Origin: Nostoc sp. T09
Lineage (GTDB): Bacteria > Cyanobacteriota > Cyanobacteriia > Cyanobacteriales > Nostocaceae
DNA: 64,000 nucleotides
Reading direction: 5' to 3'
Assembly: GCF_002154695.1 (NCBI RefSeq)
Contig: NZ_MTAV01000034.1
Coordinates: 22,833 to 86,832, forward strand
Part shown: positions 37,301 through 45,382 of the stretch, in pieces
Position numbering within the stretch: position 1 is the first letter of the stretch
How the letters are laid out: every line of letters begins with the position of its first letter
The notes under the pieces: generated by a model
The model's database searches: none
The model's input: only the letters and a program-made list of their open reading frames with translations
Told to the model about the DNA's origin: nothing
Translations under genes and position numbers: made by a program

Positions 37301-38480
37301 GCCCTGCGATTCGGGTAATTGTGGCAGCATCAAACAAATCAGTATTATATTCCCAGATGCCAAGGAATGTTTCATTCTGCTGCTTTACTGTCAAACTCAA
37401 ATCTAATTTTGTGAACCCGAGTTCTAAGTCTAGGGGAGTTGCTGTTACACCTGGCAGTTGTGATATTTGTTGATGCTGCTCCTGAAAGTTAAACATCACC
37501 TGGAATAGGGGATGATAACTTGGAGAAGATTCTAGTTTCAGTTCTTCTAAGAGTTTCTCGAATGGTAAATTTTGGTGAGCATGGGCATCCAATACTACTG
37601 AACGAACTCGATCTAGCAATTCTAAAAAGCTGAGATTACCTGACAGATGGGTGCGGAAGAGCAAGGTATTGATCGATTCCATGTGATGGCGTCCGGTGGA
37701 CGAACCAACTAAGATATCTTCATGACCGCTATATCGGTATAGTAAAGTTTGGTATGCTGCCAGTAAAACCATGAATAAGGTAACTTTTTCCCGATCGCAG
37801 AGATTTTGCAGCGATTTAGTTAATTCTTGGGGTAGCACCATCAACTCCCTCGCACCTTGGTAGGTTTGGACTGGTGGACGAGGGCGATCGCTCGGTAATT
37901 CCAGTACTGGCGCAGCACCTGCAAGCTGCTGTTTCCAATAATTTAATTGATCTTCTAGTTGCTTATTGGGTAGTAATTGGTCTTGCCAAACAGTATAGTC
38001 AGCATACTGAATAGACAATTGAGACAATGGGTTAAGCTTGCCTTCTAGAAAAGCTTGATATAGATCTGCTAACTCTTCCCAAAGAATATCCATTGACAAG
38101 GAGGCCTTGTGATGCGCAACCAACAGCAAGATTTGCTCTTGTGGAGCTAGCTGCAACAAACAAGCTCGCAACATCAAATCTGATGCTAAGTCAAAGAAAC
38201 GTTGGCTTTGCTGTTGCAACAGTTGTTGTACTTGTGCCTCAGATTCAGTTTCTGGATACTTCTGCAAGTCGATCGCTATCAGTTCTACTGACTGTCCATC
38301 TTCGGAACTGAAACGCGATCGCAGTGTTTGATGATGAGATGCGATCGTATTTAAAGCCTGTTGCAGAATATCTATTTTTAAGTCGCCTCTTAAGCGGACT
38401 GCCAAATGAACGTTATCGTAAGAATTATCTAGCTCTAGTATATTATTGCTGTTTACGAAATTTAATTTCATATGTTGCAC
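31311..38480 (-). CDS. Two-module non-ribosomal peptide synthetase C-A-T-C-A-T-TE
   Basis: A 2389-residue NRPS. Approximate domains: C1 1-435, A1 443-950, T1 956-1030, C2 1048-1475, A2 1505-2005, T2 2018-2090, thioesterase 2118-2365. A1 residues read by analogy with GrsA give D-F-W-N-I-G-M-V-H-K, a threonine code. A2 gives D-V-R-H-F-A-L-L-A-K, which I cannot assign. T domain serines are in GGHSLL (about 991 and 2055) and the thioesterase nucleophile is in GYSLGG (about 2191), with His in PGVHTT. C2 keeps HHLASDG, while C1 reads HHKASLSMD and so lacks the D-G of the catalytic motif. No epimerase, methyltransferase or reductase domain is seen. It would make a short Thr-containing product released by the TE. 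No tailoring or MbtH-like gene is adjacent. Confidence 0.95.
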   Translation of the reverse strand: MQHMKLNFVNSNNILELDNSYDNVHLAVRLRGDLKIDILQQALNTIASHHQTLRSRFSSEDGQSVELIAIDLQKYPETESEAQVQQLLQQQSQRFFDLASDLMLRACLLQLAPQEQILLLVAHHKASLSMDILWEELADLYQAFLEGKLNPLSQLSIQYADYTVWQDQLLPNKQLEDQLNYWKQQLAGAAPVLELPSDRPRPPVQTYQGARELMVLPQELTKSLQNLCDREKVTLFMVLLAAYQTLLYRYSGHEDILVGSSTGRHHMESINTLLFRTHLSGNLSFLELLDRVRSVVLDAHAHQNLPFEKLLEELKLESSPSYHPLFQVMFNFQEQHQQISQLPGVTATPLDLELGFTKLDLSLTVKQQNETFLGIWEYNTDLFDAATITRIAGHFQNLLEGIVAHPSQQISQLPLLTIDEQQQLLSQWQHIQVDSPQDSCIHKLFEAQVELAPDAVAVVFDNQQLTYRELNIKANQLAHYLQNLGVGPDVLVGICVERSLEMIVGLLGILKAGGAYVPLDPNYPVERLAFILEDAQVSVLLTQERLLNHLPQNQAQVLCIDSDQEILATYSSENPTSSVTSENLAYIIYTSGSTGKPKGVLINHSNVVRLFNATEHWYHFNQEDVWTLFHSFAFDFSVWEIWGALIYGGRLVVVPYLVSRSPEAFYELLFQEKVTVLNQTPSAFQQLIRTEQTIAAPGELALRWVIFGGEALELQSLKPWFTRHGDESPKLVNMYGITETTVHVTYRPIAAADLIQGAGSVIGCPIPDLQVYVLDQHRQLLPIGVPGEMYVGGAGLARGYLNRPDLTAKAFVANPFSDDSQTRLYKTGDLARYLPNGDLEYLGRIDHQVKIRGFRIELGEIEAVLNQHPTVQQTVVIVREDVPGDKRLVAYIVPKTSTITIKELRRFLKEKLPEYMIPAAFVMLEALPLTSNGKVDRRALPIPDASSVSSSANFVAPRNPTEEILATAWAQVLGLERVGIDDNFFELGGHSLLATQVISRLRQALNVEISLRSLFANPTIANFAQAIAQLQTADDLNHQSIPQLTNRESIPLSFAQQRVWFLEQLEPNSSAYIITDAQRLQGQLNVGILQQSLDAVVAQHEALRTTFIPGDDGSPIQVINPPRPVELKMIDLRSHPQPIEQILNQEAQRPFNLASDLMVRATLVQIDTQEQILMLAMHHLASDGWSTGIFWQQLAAVYEALLQGKPSPLTPLPIQYADFAVWQRQYLSGTLLETELDYWKNQLAGAPTVLELPADRPRSPIQTYRGASQALSLSSTLSASLTTLSRQQGVTLFMTLLAAFGTLLHRYTGQEDILIGSPIAGRNRAEIEQLIGFFINTVVLRTKFAEDPSFADLLAQVREVALGAYAHQDMPFEKLVEELHVERDTSRNPLFQVWFNMLNLGDMHLELPGLAVEPLSLVEAPSKFDLTLYVLEQQQGIQLQLVYNADLFNAERMQEMLQQFQHLLSQIVAVPQQPISSYSLVTPASQSLLPQPSAILPQPDYELVTALFTSWVDRNPQQTALRQGSSNWSYQELGDRATTIARAMLSTGVKPGDVVAVFGTKSFGLIASTIGVLLSGGVLLTIDPQLPSYRQELMLQTAKAKYLIYIDGEYPEANELWQSLTLICVDSQTGAVINLTQDENQIIELPQIQADDAAYIFFTSGTTGIPKGVLGCHKGLAHFLTWQRQTFNIGQQDRVAQLTGLSFDVVLRDIFLPLTSGATLCLPEPGDNLDPVRILRYLEQEQISVLHTVPSLAQSWLVNVPADVSLQNLRWLFFAGEPLKQTLVQQWRKAFPASGEIVNLYGPTETTLAKCSYRVPEEPTSGVQPIGLPLPQTQALVFTTRNQLCGIGELGEIVIRTPFRSKGYINATAENLARFVQNPFGNDEQDWLYYTGDRGRYRPDGLLEILGRQDHQIKLRGIRIEPGEIESVLTQHSDIFQAVVIAREDIPGDKRLVAYITAKDAAPSISDVRRFLSSKLPQYTIPSAFVLLDTLPLTPNGKVDRRALPVPELSRQEPEATFVAPRNQVERQLVQIWQQVLGVESIGVRDNFFELGGHSLLAVKLFWQIEQTFGKHLPLASLFQSATIEALAQIISPGEEQKLEELSDSWSSLVAIKPSGSKPPLFLTHAIWGNVLFYRDLAGCLDPEQPVYGLQAQGLNPQQAPVTSLTEMAANYIQEIRKIQPHGPYYLGGYSLGGIITFEIAQQLQAQGEKIALLAIFDMSAPGYAKPTANSGNSLFLHVRNLLSLNLKEQINYVWARVAWHLETGKASSLNRFYLRYIKRSLAELRLLDVALANDQARKNYVPSIYPGQLTLLRTRDQNLGLDTDPEWGWGKLVAGGVELHYVPGVHTTVMHEPHIQVVAEKLRNCLDKVDAESTPKIEEEMARSVAVR

Positions 38481-39390
38481 CCATGTCAGCTATTTTTCTA
38501 TTTTTATACTTTTATTCCAAAAAAGTAAATTAACTAATCAATTTCTCAATTGTTAGAAATTAAGGTATTATTTTATATTTTTTGGCTAGTTACATTGGAG
38601 TAAAAAAATATCTTTTGCTTGAGATATTTATACTAAAAGAAATCATTATAACTTATAAGTATCTTAAAAATATGAGGTACTGAACCCCACTCATCCCTAC
38701 TATAGGCATCCGATTTTATTCTTGAAAAAATATAAGTATCTGTTGGGAAATCCCTCCGGGTTGGGCAGTCCACAAGGCGACAGAGGCACATGTGTGGCTG
38801 CATTCACCGCGCATGAGGGTGGCTACCCTACGTATATTTCAAAAATGCCAGTATGAATCATCTAGCAGCAATGCTTGAGTCTGCTTGTAGTTTTATAAAT
38901 TTTTAAGGAATATAATCTTTAAAAACACTGGATTTTTGCTATTACTTGACAAGCAAATTCATAATTTTGGAGATTTCCAAAATACTAATTTCTAATTGTT
39001 ATATAAATATTCAAACATTATTTATTGAGAATCTGCAATAAGTATCATCTCCTACAAAATAGAGTTGAATGAGAACGATCTTATGACCTTTACTTAATAT
39101 TTTGGTTCTAACTAAAGGAATATTCTTTATTAATAGAGATAATATTGTAGCCTGTATCGATACATACAGCCTTCAATAAGCAAATTAATCAAAACCATTA
39201 GTAATAAATATTACATTGATTGTCCAATAGACTAAAACAACAAACAGTGGCAAATTATTACAGGATTCTAACCGTTGGCAATTACCACATTTAGAACTAT
39301 GCGATCACTCTTGCAATAAAAACTTGCCCAACAAATTTTGGTGGTCATAGTGTAATTATTTAGAGCAGTCAAGTTAATTGCTGTTTAATA
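38481..39390. other. Gene-free region upstream of the NRPS
   Basis: About 900 bases of AT-rich sequence. It should contain the NRPS promoter, but I cannot assign boxes. Around 38750-38835 there is a GC-richer patch (GGTTGGGCAGTCC to GGGTGGCTACCCTACG) that looks like a decayed copy of the GTGGGCA hairpin repeats. No reading frame stands out on either strand. Confidence 0.45.
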
Positions 39391-39612
39391 CTACCCTTGT
39401 AACTCCAGCGAAGAAATCTCCTCAGGATTTCCAATCAGATGCCAAAAAAGTGCAATCTCGCCAACACTATTGGCGATCATGTCCAATTCTTCTGGTGTTG
39501 CGTCGTTGTCCATTTTTGCTAAGAAGTTTTTGGCAGCAAGGATAGTGTTTTGACGTATCAATGTTTTTTGTTGTGATTGTCCAGCCATTTTTTCGACTTT
39601 AGAGCAATACAT
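39391..39612 (-). CDS. Small hypothetical protein
   Basis: A 73-residue protein on the minus strand, or 65 residues if translation starts at the second Met (39588). It is hydrophilic and probably helical (ILAAKNFLAKMDNDATPEEL, then ANSVGEIALFWHLIGNPEEI), with no signal peptide or membrane span. I do not recognise a family. No clear ribosome-binding site is visible before either ATG. It is isolated between two intergenic regions, so it may not be translated. The amino acid composition is more protein-like than a random frame. Confidence 0.4.
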   Translation of the reverse strand: MYCSKVEKMAGQSQQKTLIRQNTILAAKNFLAKMDNDATPEELDMIANSVGEIALFWHLIGNPEEISSLELQG

Positions 39613-40004
39613 CTATATTTGGTTTCTAGAATGACAAAAACGGTTTTTAAGTACATCAATCCCAAGAATAGTATCTATAGATTTCAGCCTTTTGAATTTC
39701 AGTAATACTCCTAATAAATAGTCTCAACGTCTTTCAAGATAAGCGATCGCGTAGTTCCATTTCAAGTAGTCAAAGGAAGAATTGCTTTGAGCACAAAGTT
39801 AGAGCTTTTTGGCTCTACCGATGGGGAGATGTATTTATTCCCAAAGCCTTGATGATGTGAGGGAAGGGTAGAAGCAGATTTCGAGCACGCTATCAACTTC
39901 CTTTACGTAAGACATCCAGTTGAGTGCGATCGCTAAATTTTTTATGCTGAATCGCTGCAATTCTGGGCTACAAGCTACAGCTTTATCAAAGGAGAACATT
40001 GATT
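39613..40004. other. Intergenic region before the DUF4142 gene
   Basis: About 390 bases with two HIP1-type sites and no gene. The AAAGGAG at 39988-39994 is the ribosome-binding site of the DUF4142 gene. Confidence 0.5.
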
Positions 40005-40637
40005 ATGCTCAACCATACAATACTGTCTGCCAGTTTGTTAGCGATCGCCTTATCTCTAGCGACTGGTTATTCATCAACTGCTCAACAAGGCCAAAATACA
40101 TCTCAAGTTCCATCTGCTAAAGTTGAGCCTGTGCAAACGGCTGAAAGTCCTTCGCCAAATCCGTCCGAGCAACCTACCCTCAGTTCTGCCGATCAACAGT
40201 TTGTTACTGAAGCTGCTCAAGGTGGTTTAGCAGAAGTCCAACTAGGACAACTGGCATCACAACGTGGAGCTAGCAATGCAGTAAAACAGTTTGGACAGCG
40301 TATGGTTCAAGATCATAGCCAAGCAAACAATCAACTTCAACAGTTAGCGACTCAAAAAGGTATGACGCTGCCAACTGGTATCGGCAACGAGCGTGAGAAA
40401 GTCAGGCAACAGTTATCCAAGCTTTCTGGTACTAGCTTTGATCGCCAATACATGAATCACATGGTTCAAGATCGTGTCAAGGATGTGTCCTTATATCAAC
40501 GCCAAGCTCAGCAAGGGCAAAATCCAGACCTCAAAGCATTTGCAGCACAAACGCTGCCAATCCTGCAACAACATCTGCAACAGGCTCGCTCTATTGCAAA
40601 TCCCACGACTTCCTCCAAGCAGTACTCGATAAGTTAA
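40005..40637 (+). CDS. DUF4142-family exported protein
   Basis: A 210-residue protein with an N-terminal signal peptide (LLAIALSLATGYSSTAQQ) and a Gln/Pro/Ser-rich spacer. A four-helix ferritin-like DUF4142 domain follows from about residue 62: SADQQFVTEAAQGGLAEVQL, then ASNAVKQFGQRMVQDHSQAN, and FDRQYMNHMVQDR. Helices of this type in the family are rich in His/Glu but bind no proven metal. The start ATG at 40005 has AAAGGAG (39988-39994) ten bases upstream; the frame opens at TTG 39999. It probably works in the periplasm. The function of DUF4142 proteins is unknown, with stress-linked roles proposed. Confidence 0.8.
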   Translation: MLNHTILSASLLAIALSLATGYSSTAQQGQNTSQVPSAKVEPVQTAESPSPNPSEQPTLSSADQQFVTEAAQGGLAEVQLGQLASQRGASNAVKQFGQRMVQDHSQANNQLQQLATQKGMTLPTGIGNEREKVRQQLSKLSGTSFDRQYMNHMVQDRVKDVSLYQRQAQQGQNPDLKAFAAQTLPILQQHLQQARSIANPTTSSKQYSIS

Positions 40638-40841
40638 AAATATTTTACTTATACGGAAGTTGGGTATTTCTTAACCCCAAAATAGCAGTAAGATTGGAGA
40701 TACGTTCGTGACTTACCTATTCAGCTAAATACCTAGTTTTCCGAACTCACTAAATCTTCATCTACTTGAAGTGCAGTTCATTTTTTACAAGAATTGTAGT
40801 GGGAATACTAAAGTAAATTGGGTTGAGTAAGGTAGTTATTT

Positions 40842-43040
40842 ATGAGTCAAAAATCTCCTATCTCCAAGACTTGTGCTTGTCGCAAAGTTGCACGCTGCCG
40901 GACTGGGGAAGCAGGCAGACTCTTTCTTTGGTTTCCTGTTCCCCATACTCTAAAGAAAGTAACTTCCTATCTACAACAGTTCGCTCTTGCGTATGAATTA
41001 ATGCACGAGCGACCAGGTTTGAGTTTGGATTGTGGACCCGGACAAGCCCAAGAAATTGCCCGTAACCTAGCCCAAATACTTGCACCAAGAGAACTAAAAG
41101 AAACACAAGTCCTTTTTATTCGCGGCGCTATCCAACCTCAACTCCAAGATTTTAGTGATATCGCTTCATTGCAACGCTTCATTAAATACAACCAGTCCGA
41201 CTGGCTGGTTGATATGCTGGCAACGGAACGATTTACTAGTTACTTCCAACCCATAGTCTCAATTAAAGATACATCCCAAATTTATGGATATGAATCACTG
41301 TTGCGGGGACTGGATGAACAAGGCAATTTATTGCCTCCAGGACCTATTTTAGAATTAGCCACCGAAGCCGGACTTCTGCCACAACTCGACCGCGTTGCGC
41401 GCCTGAGTACGATCACTCAATTCAAACACCATCAAGTCAAAGGGCACATCTTCATCAATTTTTCACCAACGGCGCTTTATGACCCCGTTTCTTGCCTGCG
41501 GAGTACAGTAGAAGCCATCGATCAAGCAGGCATTTCCCATGAGCGAGTTGTCTTTGAAGTTGTGGAGTCAGACAATCCTCAAGATTTAGCCCACCTCAAA
41601 GCTGTACTCCAATATTACCGGGATGCGGGGTTTTTAGTCGCCCTTGATGACCTTGGTTCTGGTTATTCTGGGCTGAACTTACTACATCAGTTACGTCCAG
41701 ACTTTATTAAGTTGGACATGGAGTTAATTCGAGATGTGCATCAAGACCTGTACAAAGCCTCGATTACCGAGAAACTTTTAGAAATTGCTCAAAAGTTAAA
41801 TATCCAAACCGTCGCGGAAGGAATTGAATGCATAGAGGAACTGAACTGGCTGCGAGAACGCAATGCAACTTTTGCTCAAGGCTATTTGATTGCCAAACCC
41901 AGTGCAGTACCTGCCACTGCTATTCCTAACTTTGATACAAGCACAGTAACTGTAGCATTGGCAAATTGCCAAGAGCTTGAGCAGCAGGTTCAACACCAAA
42001 GCGAGTCCGAGCGAATCGTCGCTACTGTGACGCAACATATCCGGCAATCTTTGGAGTTAGACGAAATTTTGCAAACCACAGCGGACGAAGTGCGGCAACT
42101 GTTTCAGGTAGACCGAGTGGTCATCTATCAGTTTCAACCAGACTGGAGTGGAGTAGTTGCTGTCGAATCCTTAGCGGAAGGGTGTATGTCTATTCTGGGA
42201 TTTCAGGTGATGGACACGTGCTTTAAATCTAGCCATGCAGCTTATTACCGCCAAGGCAATACTAGAGGAATCGCAGACATTGAAACTGAAGGACTATCGC
42301 CTTGTCATGTTGAACTATTACGGAGATTGCAAATCCGGGCAAATCTGATCGTGCCCATCTTGCAGCAAGAACGTTTGTGGGGACTATTGATCGCTCACCA
42401 ATGCAGTAACACTCGACAATGGCAACAATCAGAGATTAACTTGTTTAACCAGCTAGCAAGTCAAGCTGCGATCGCTATTCAACAATCGGAACTTTACCAC
42501 CAATTACAACAAGCAAACCAGGAGCTACAGCGTCTTGCGGCTTCGGATGGTCTGACTCAAGTTGCAAATCGGCGCTGCTTTGATGACACACTCAAGGTAG
42601 AGTGGCAACGGTTAGCACGAGAGCAAGCCTGCCTCTCTTTGATTTTGTGTGATGTCGATTGCTTTAAACTTTACAACGATACTCATGGACATCTAGCAGG
42701 AGATGATGCACTCAGACAGGTGGCTAAGACAATTTCTCAGACAGTGAAACGCCCTGCTGACTTAGTTGCTCGCTATGGTGGTGAAGAGTTTGCAGTTATT
42801 TTGCCGAATACTGATGCCAAAGGAGCCATTGCAGTTGCCAAAGAAATCCAGACTAATATTAGTGCATTACAACTGCCTCATCCCAATTCTCTAGCCAGTA
42901 AATTCATTACCCTTAGTCTGGGAGTAGCAACTATCATTCCTCATAGTCAATCATCTGCGGCTAGCTTAATTGCTGCTGCCGATCAAGGACTCTACCAGGC
43001 AAAAGCCCAAGGGAGAAATTGTGTTGTACAGATGGACTAA
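40842..43040 (+). CDS. EAL - cyanobacteriochrome-type GAF - GGDEF c-di-GMP enzyme
   Basis: A 732-residue protein. After a Cys/Arg-rich N-terminal region (CACRKVARCR) comes an EAL phosphodiesterase domain (about 120-355) with YESLLRG (E151), FEVVES, LDDLGSGYSG (D269/D270), FIKLDM and AEGIECIEE, so its catalytic residues look intact. Residues 385-550 are a GAF domain with two bilin signatures: DTCF (Cys460) and the canonical CHVELL (Cys488), plus LWGLLIAHQ. That combination is the DXCF class of cyanobacteriochrome. Residues 565-730 are a GGDEF cyclase with an active GGEEF at 646-650. It should therefore turn light into changes of c-di-GMP. The domain order EAL before GGDEF is unusual. Confidence 0.9.
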   Translation: MSQKSPISKTCACRKVARCRTGEAGRLFLWFPVPHTLKKVTSYLQQFALAYELMHERPGLSLDCGPGQAQEIARNLAQILAPRELKETQVLFIRGAIQPQLQDFSDIASLQRFIKYNQSDWLVDMLATERFTSYFQPIVSIKDTSQIYGYESLLRGLDEQGNLLPPGPILELATEAGLLPQLDRVARLSTITQFKHHQVKGHIFINFSPTALYDPVSCLRSTVEAIDQAGISHERVVFEVVESDNPQDLAHLKAVLQYYRDAGFLVALDDLGSGYSGLNLLHQLRPDFIKLDMELIRDVHQDLYKASITEKLLEIAQKLNIQTVAEGIECIEELNWLRERNATFAQGYLIAKPSAVPATAIPNFDTSTVTVALANCQELEQQVQHQSESERIVATVTQHIRQSLELDEILQTTADEVRQLFQVDRVVIYQFQPDWSGVVAVESLAEGCMSILGFQVMDTCFKSSHAAYYRQGNTRGIADIETEGLSPCHVELLRRLQIRANLIVPILQQERLWGLLIAHQCSNTRQWQQSEINLFNQLASQAAIAIQQSELYHQLQQANQELQRLAASDGLTQVANRRCFDDTLKVEWQRLAREQACLSLILCDVDCFKLYNDTHGHLAGDDALRQVAKTISQTVKRPADLVARYGGEEFAVILPNTDAKGAIAVAKEIQTNISALQLPHPNSLASKFITLSLGVATIIPHSQSSAASLIAAADQGLYQAKAQGRNCVVQMD

Positions 43041-43099
43041 ACAACCATAGGGCAGATGAAACAGAACTGCGATCGCCGCTACAAATAAAAACTGTTTAA

Positions 43100-43591
43100 C
43101 AACTCAGCCCTAACTCAGGCAATCAAACGTCGTCGGCAGATGATTCTTGGATTGGTACTCTCGGTGCTATGCTCGATGCTTGCACACTGCTACTCACCAC
43201 CGTTGAAAACGAGCATTGTGGTCGAGCCTATTTGATGCACCGAATGGGCTGTCGGATTTTGCTCGATCTGCATCGCTTATTTCAACTTCCCCCCGCAGAC
43301 ATACTAGAAGTCGATCGCGAACAATTTGAGCAGTCACGGGTTAGCTTAGCGCAGATGGGTTTTGTGCTAGAGGATGCGGAATCAGCGTGGCTGGGGTTTG
43401 TAGAGATGCATTCGGCTTACAGCAGCTTACTCAATACCTTAGTTCAATACTTTGCTACGACACCGCCGAGTTGGTTTCATCATGCTGTTCCTGCACCGCA
43501 TCCACTGGTTCGGCGACTCGATCAAAAAACTGTCTCGCGATCGCCATCCTCTAAAATTTCTCGTAGCAAATCGCGACGACCATTTTCTTGA
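43100..43591 (+). pseudogene. Probable remnant of a potassium-channel-like protein (C-terminal region)
   Basis: The frame is open from 43100 and ends at 43591, with an ATG at 43169. The segment WIGTLGAMLDACTLLLTTVE, then CRILLDLHRLFQLPPADILE and VLEDAESAWLGFVEMHSAY, resembles the cytoplasmic C-terminal region that follows the pore in bacterial two-pore-type K+ channel proteins. The pore and transmembrane helices that should precede it are absent, because a stop at 43097 closes the frame. The tail is basic (SRSPSSKISRSKSRRPF). Most likely it is a 5'-truncated, decayed gene. A 140-residue protein starting at 43169 is possible. The family resemblance is by eye and moderate. Confidence 0.4.
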
Positions 43592-43768
43592 TATCCTACA
43601 CAAGATTGAGCCAAGCTAACACAGCAGTAGTTACACGCAACAAGTTGTAAAAAAACAACTGCAAATTTATCATATTGCTAAATAATCAATCTAATCAGCG
43701 ATCGCTTTGCTTTGAAAGCGCAAAAGCGATCGCCAATTTAAAACTGTTTAAATTCTAAAAACATCAAT
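43592..43768. other. Short intergenic region before the FadL-type gene
   Basis: HIP1-containing, AT-rich spacer (two GCGATCGC sites). It probably carries the promoter of the FadL-type gene; no boxes are assigned. Confidence 0.35.
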
Positions 43769-45079
43769 ATGAAACAATTACAGGTGAACTTGTTGCTAGT
43801 GCCAATCTTTGTGGTACTTACAGCCAACTCTGCATTAGCGGGTGGATTTGCCCTCAATGAACAGAGTGTCAAGGCTCTAGGAAATGGCTTTGCTGGTAGT
43901 GCAGCTAGCGCTGAGGATGCTAGTACGATTTTTTATAATCCTGCTGGGTTAACTCGCTTAGAAGACAATTCTGTAGTTGGAGCTACCTTTGTGATTTTCC
44001 CAACAGTCGAGTTTCAAAACCAAGGTTCTCGCGTGGTAACAGGTGCGCCATTAACGGGTGGTAATGGTGGGGAAGCTGGTGTCGATGTTGTGATCCCAAA
44101 CATTTATGCTGCTTGGAGTGTCTCCGATCGCGTCAAGCTAGGCCTGGGAATTAACGTTCCTTTTGGACTAATTACTAAATATGACAATAACTGGGTTGGG
44201 CGTTACCAGGCAGTTGAATCTAAACTCAGCACCTATAATATTAATCCCACTATTGCCGCTAAGGTAAGTGATAACTTTTCTGTAGGCGCAGGTCTGAATA
44301 TCCAGTATGCTGAAGCTACACTCTCGAATGCGATCGACTTTGGTTTAGTTGGGCGGAGTGTTGGTTTACCTACCTTACCTCAACAGGCAGACGGCTTTGT
44401 GAAAGTCACTGGTTCCGACTGGAGTGTCGGCTATAACTTGGGGGTAATGTATGAACCAAGCAAAAGCACGCGCATTGGTTTAAGTTACCGTTCTCCCATT
44501 ACTCAAGACATTCGGGGGAATGCAGATTTTACCGTCCCAGAAAATCTGAGAATCCTCACAGCTAGGGGACAGTTCACAGATACAGGTGCTAAGGCTGTGT
44601 TGAACCTACCTGATACATTATCACTTGCTGTTTACCAAGAACTTAGCCCCAGTGTATCAGTGGTTGGCGATGTTACCTGGACACACTGGAGCCGCTTCCG
44701 AGAATTGCGCGTTCAGTTTGCCAATCCTGCTCAAGCAGATAGCGTACAACCAGAGAATTGGAACGATACTTACCGCGTGGGTGTGGGAGTAAACTACGCA
44801 CTCAATGACAAATTAACCCTGCGAACTGGTGTTACTTACGATCCTAGCCCGATTAGCGATCAATATAATACTCCGCGACTGCCTGGCGGCGATCGCACTT
44901 TGATTGGATTTGGTGCTACTTACAAACCTTCCAAATCCTTCAATGTAGACATTGGTTATAGCCATGTGTTTTCTGACGATAGCTCGATTAACCAATCAAG
45001 CACCACAGCAGGTACACTCACAGGAAAATTTTCCAGCGAAGTGGATATTATTGGTTTGCAAGTAAACTGGCAGTTTTAG
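43769..45079 (+). CDS. OmpP1/FadL-family outer-membrane transporter
   Basis: A 436-residue beta-barrel protein. A signal peptide (VNLLLVPIFVVLTANSALA) is followed at once by the family's N-terminal hatch motif GGFALNEQSVKALGNGFAGS and SAEDASTIFYNPAGLTRLED, where NPAG is the diagnostic turn. The C-terminus ends in a beta strand with aromatic final residue (VDIIGLQVNWQF), the outer-membrane insertion signal. FadL proteins import hydrophobic compounds such as long-chain fatty acids. A fatty-acid pathway is not next to it. There is no operon partner; it lies upstream of a repeat region and xylB. Confidence 0.93.
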   Translation: MKQLQVNLLLVPIFVVLTANSALAGGFALNEQSVKALGNGFAGSAASAEDASTIFYNPAGLTRLEDNSVVGATFVIFPTVEFQNQGSRVVTGAPLTGGNGGEAGVDVVIPNIYAAWSVSDRVKLGLGINVPFGLITKYDNNWVGRYQAVESKLSTYNINPTIAAKVSDNFSVGAGLNIQYAEATLSNAIDFGLVGRSVGLPTLPQQADGFVKVTGSDWSVGYNLGVMYEPSKSTRIGLSYRSPITQDIRGNADFTVPENLRILTARGQFTDTGAKAVLNLPDTLSLAVYQELSPSVSVVGDVTWTHWSRFRELRVQFANPAQADSVQPENWNDTYRVGVGVNYALNDKLTLRTGVTYDPSPISDQYNTPRLPGGDRTLIGFGATYKPSKSFNVDIGYSHVFSDDSSINQSSTTAGTLTGKFSSEVDIIGLQVNWQF

Positions 45080-45118
45080 ATGAAGAGTTCTGAGTAGCGA
45101 GAAATGATTTAAAATCTA

Positions 45119-45343
45119 CGTAGGGGAGCCACTGCGTTGGTAAGGCAGTCCGATCTTGCGGGTTTCCCGCAGAAGGAACTGCCGAAAGGGTTCCCCGGCT
45201 TGAAGCAAGTGGCGTTGGGCATTGCCCACCATATCCGGGTTTTGGCGGATAATGCTCACCCTACATTGAGTAAGTCATTTTTTCCAACATCAAACCAGAT
45301 TCTCATGATTACACCTCAGTAGGGGCACAACAATGTTGTGCCC
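45119..45343. repeat. Composite hairpin repeat region between the FadL-type gene and xylB
   Basis: Two nested palindromic units. 45119-45263 runs from CGTAGGGGAGCCACTGC to ATGCTCACCCTAC and includes TTGGGCATTGCCCACCATA. 45321-45343 is the hairpin GGGCACAACA / TGTTGTGCCC with a single-base loop. No coding content is credible. Confidence 0.7.
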
Positions 45344-45382
45344 TTGGTAATTTAAAGATATATTCCATGCAAAGCAAATGAC

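Noticed and set aside
31311..38480. Several long opposite-strand open frames within the NRPS
   Set aside because: They are shadows of the NRPS codons and none shows a protein family signature.
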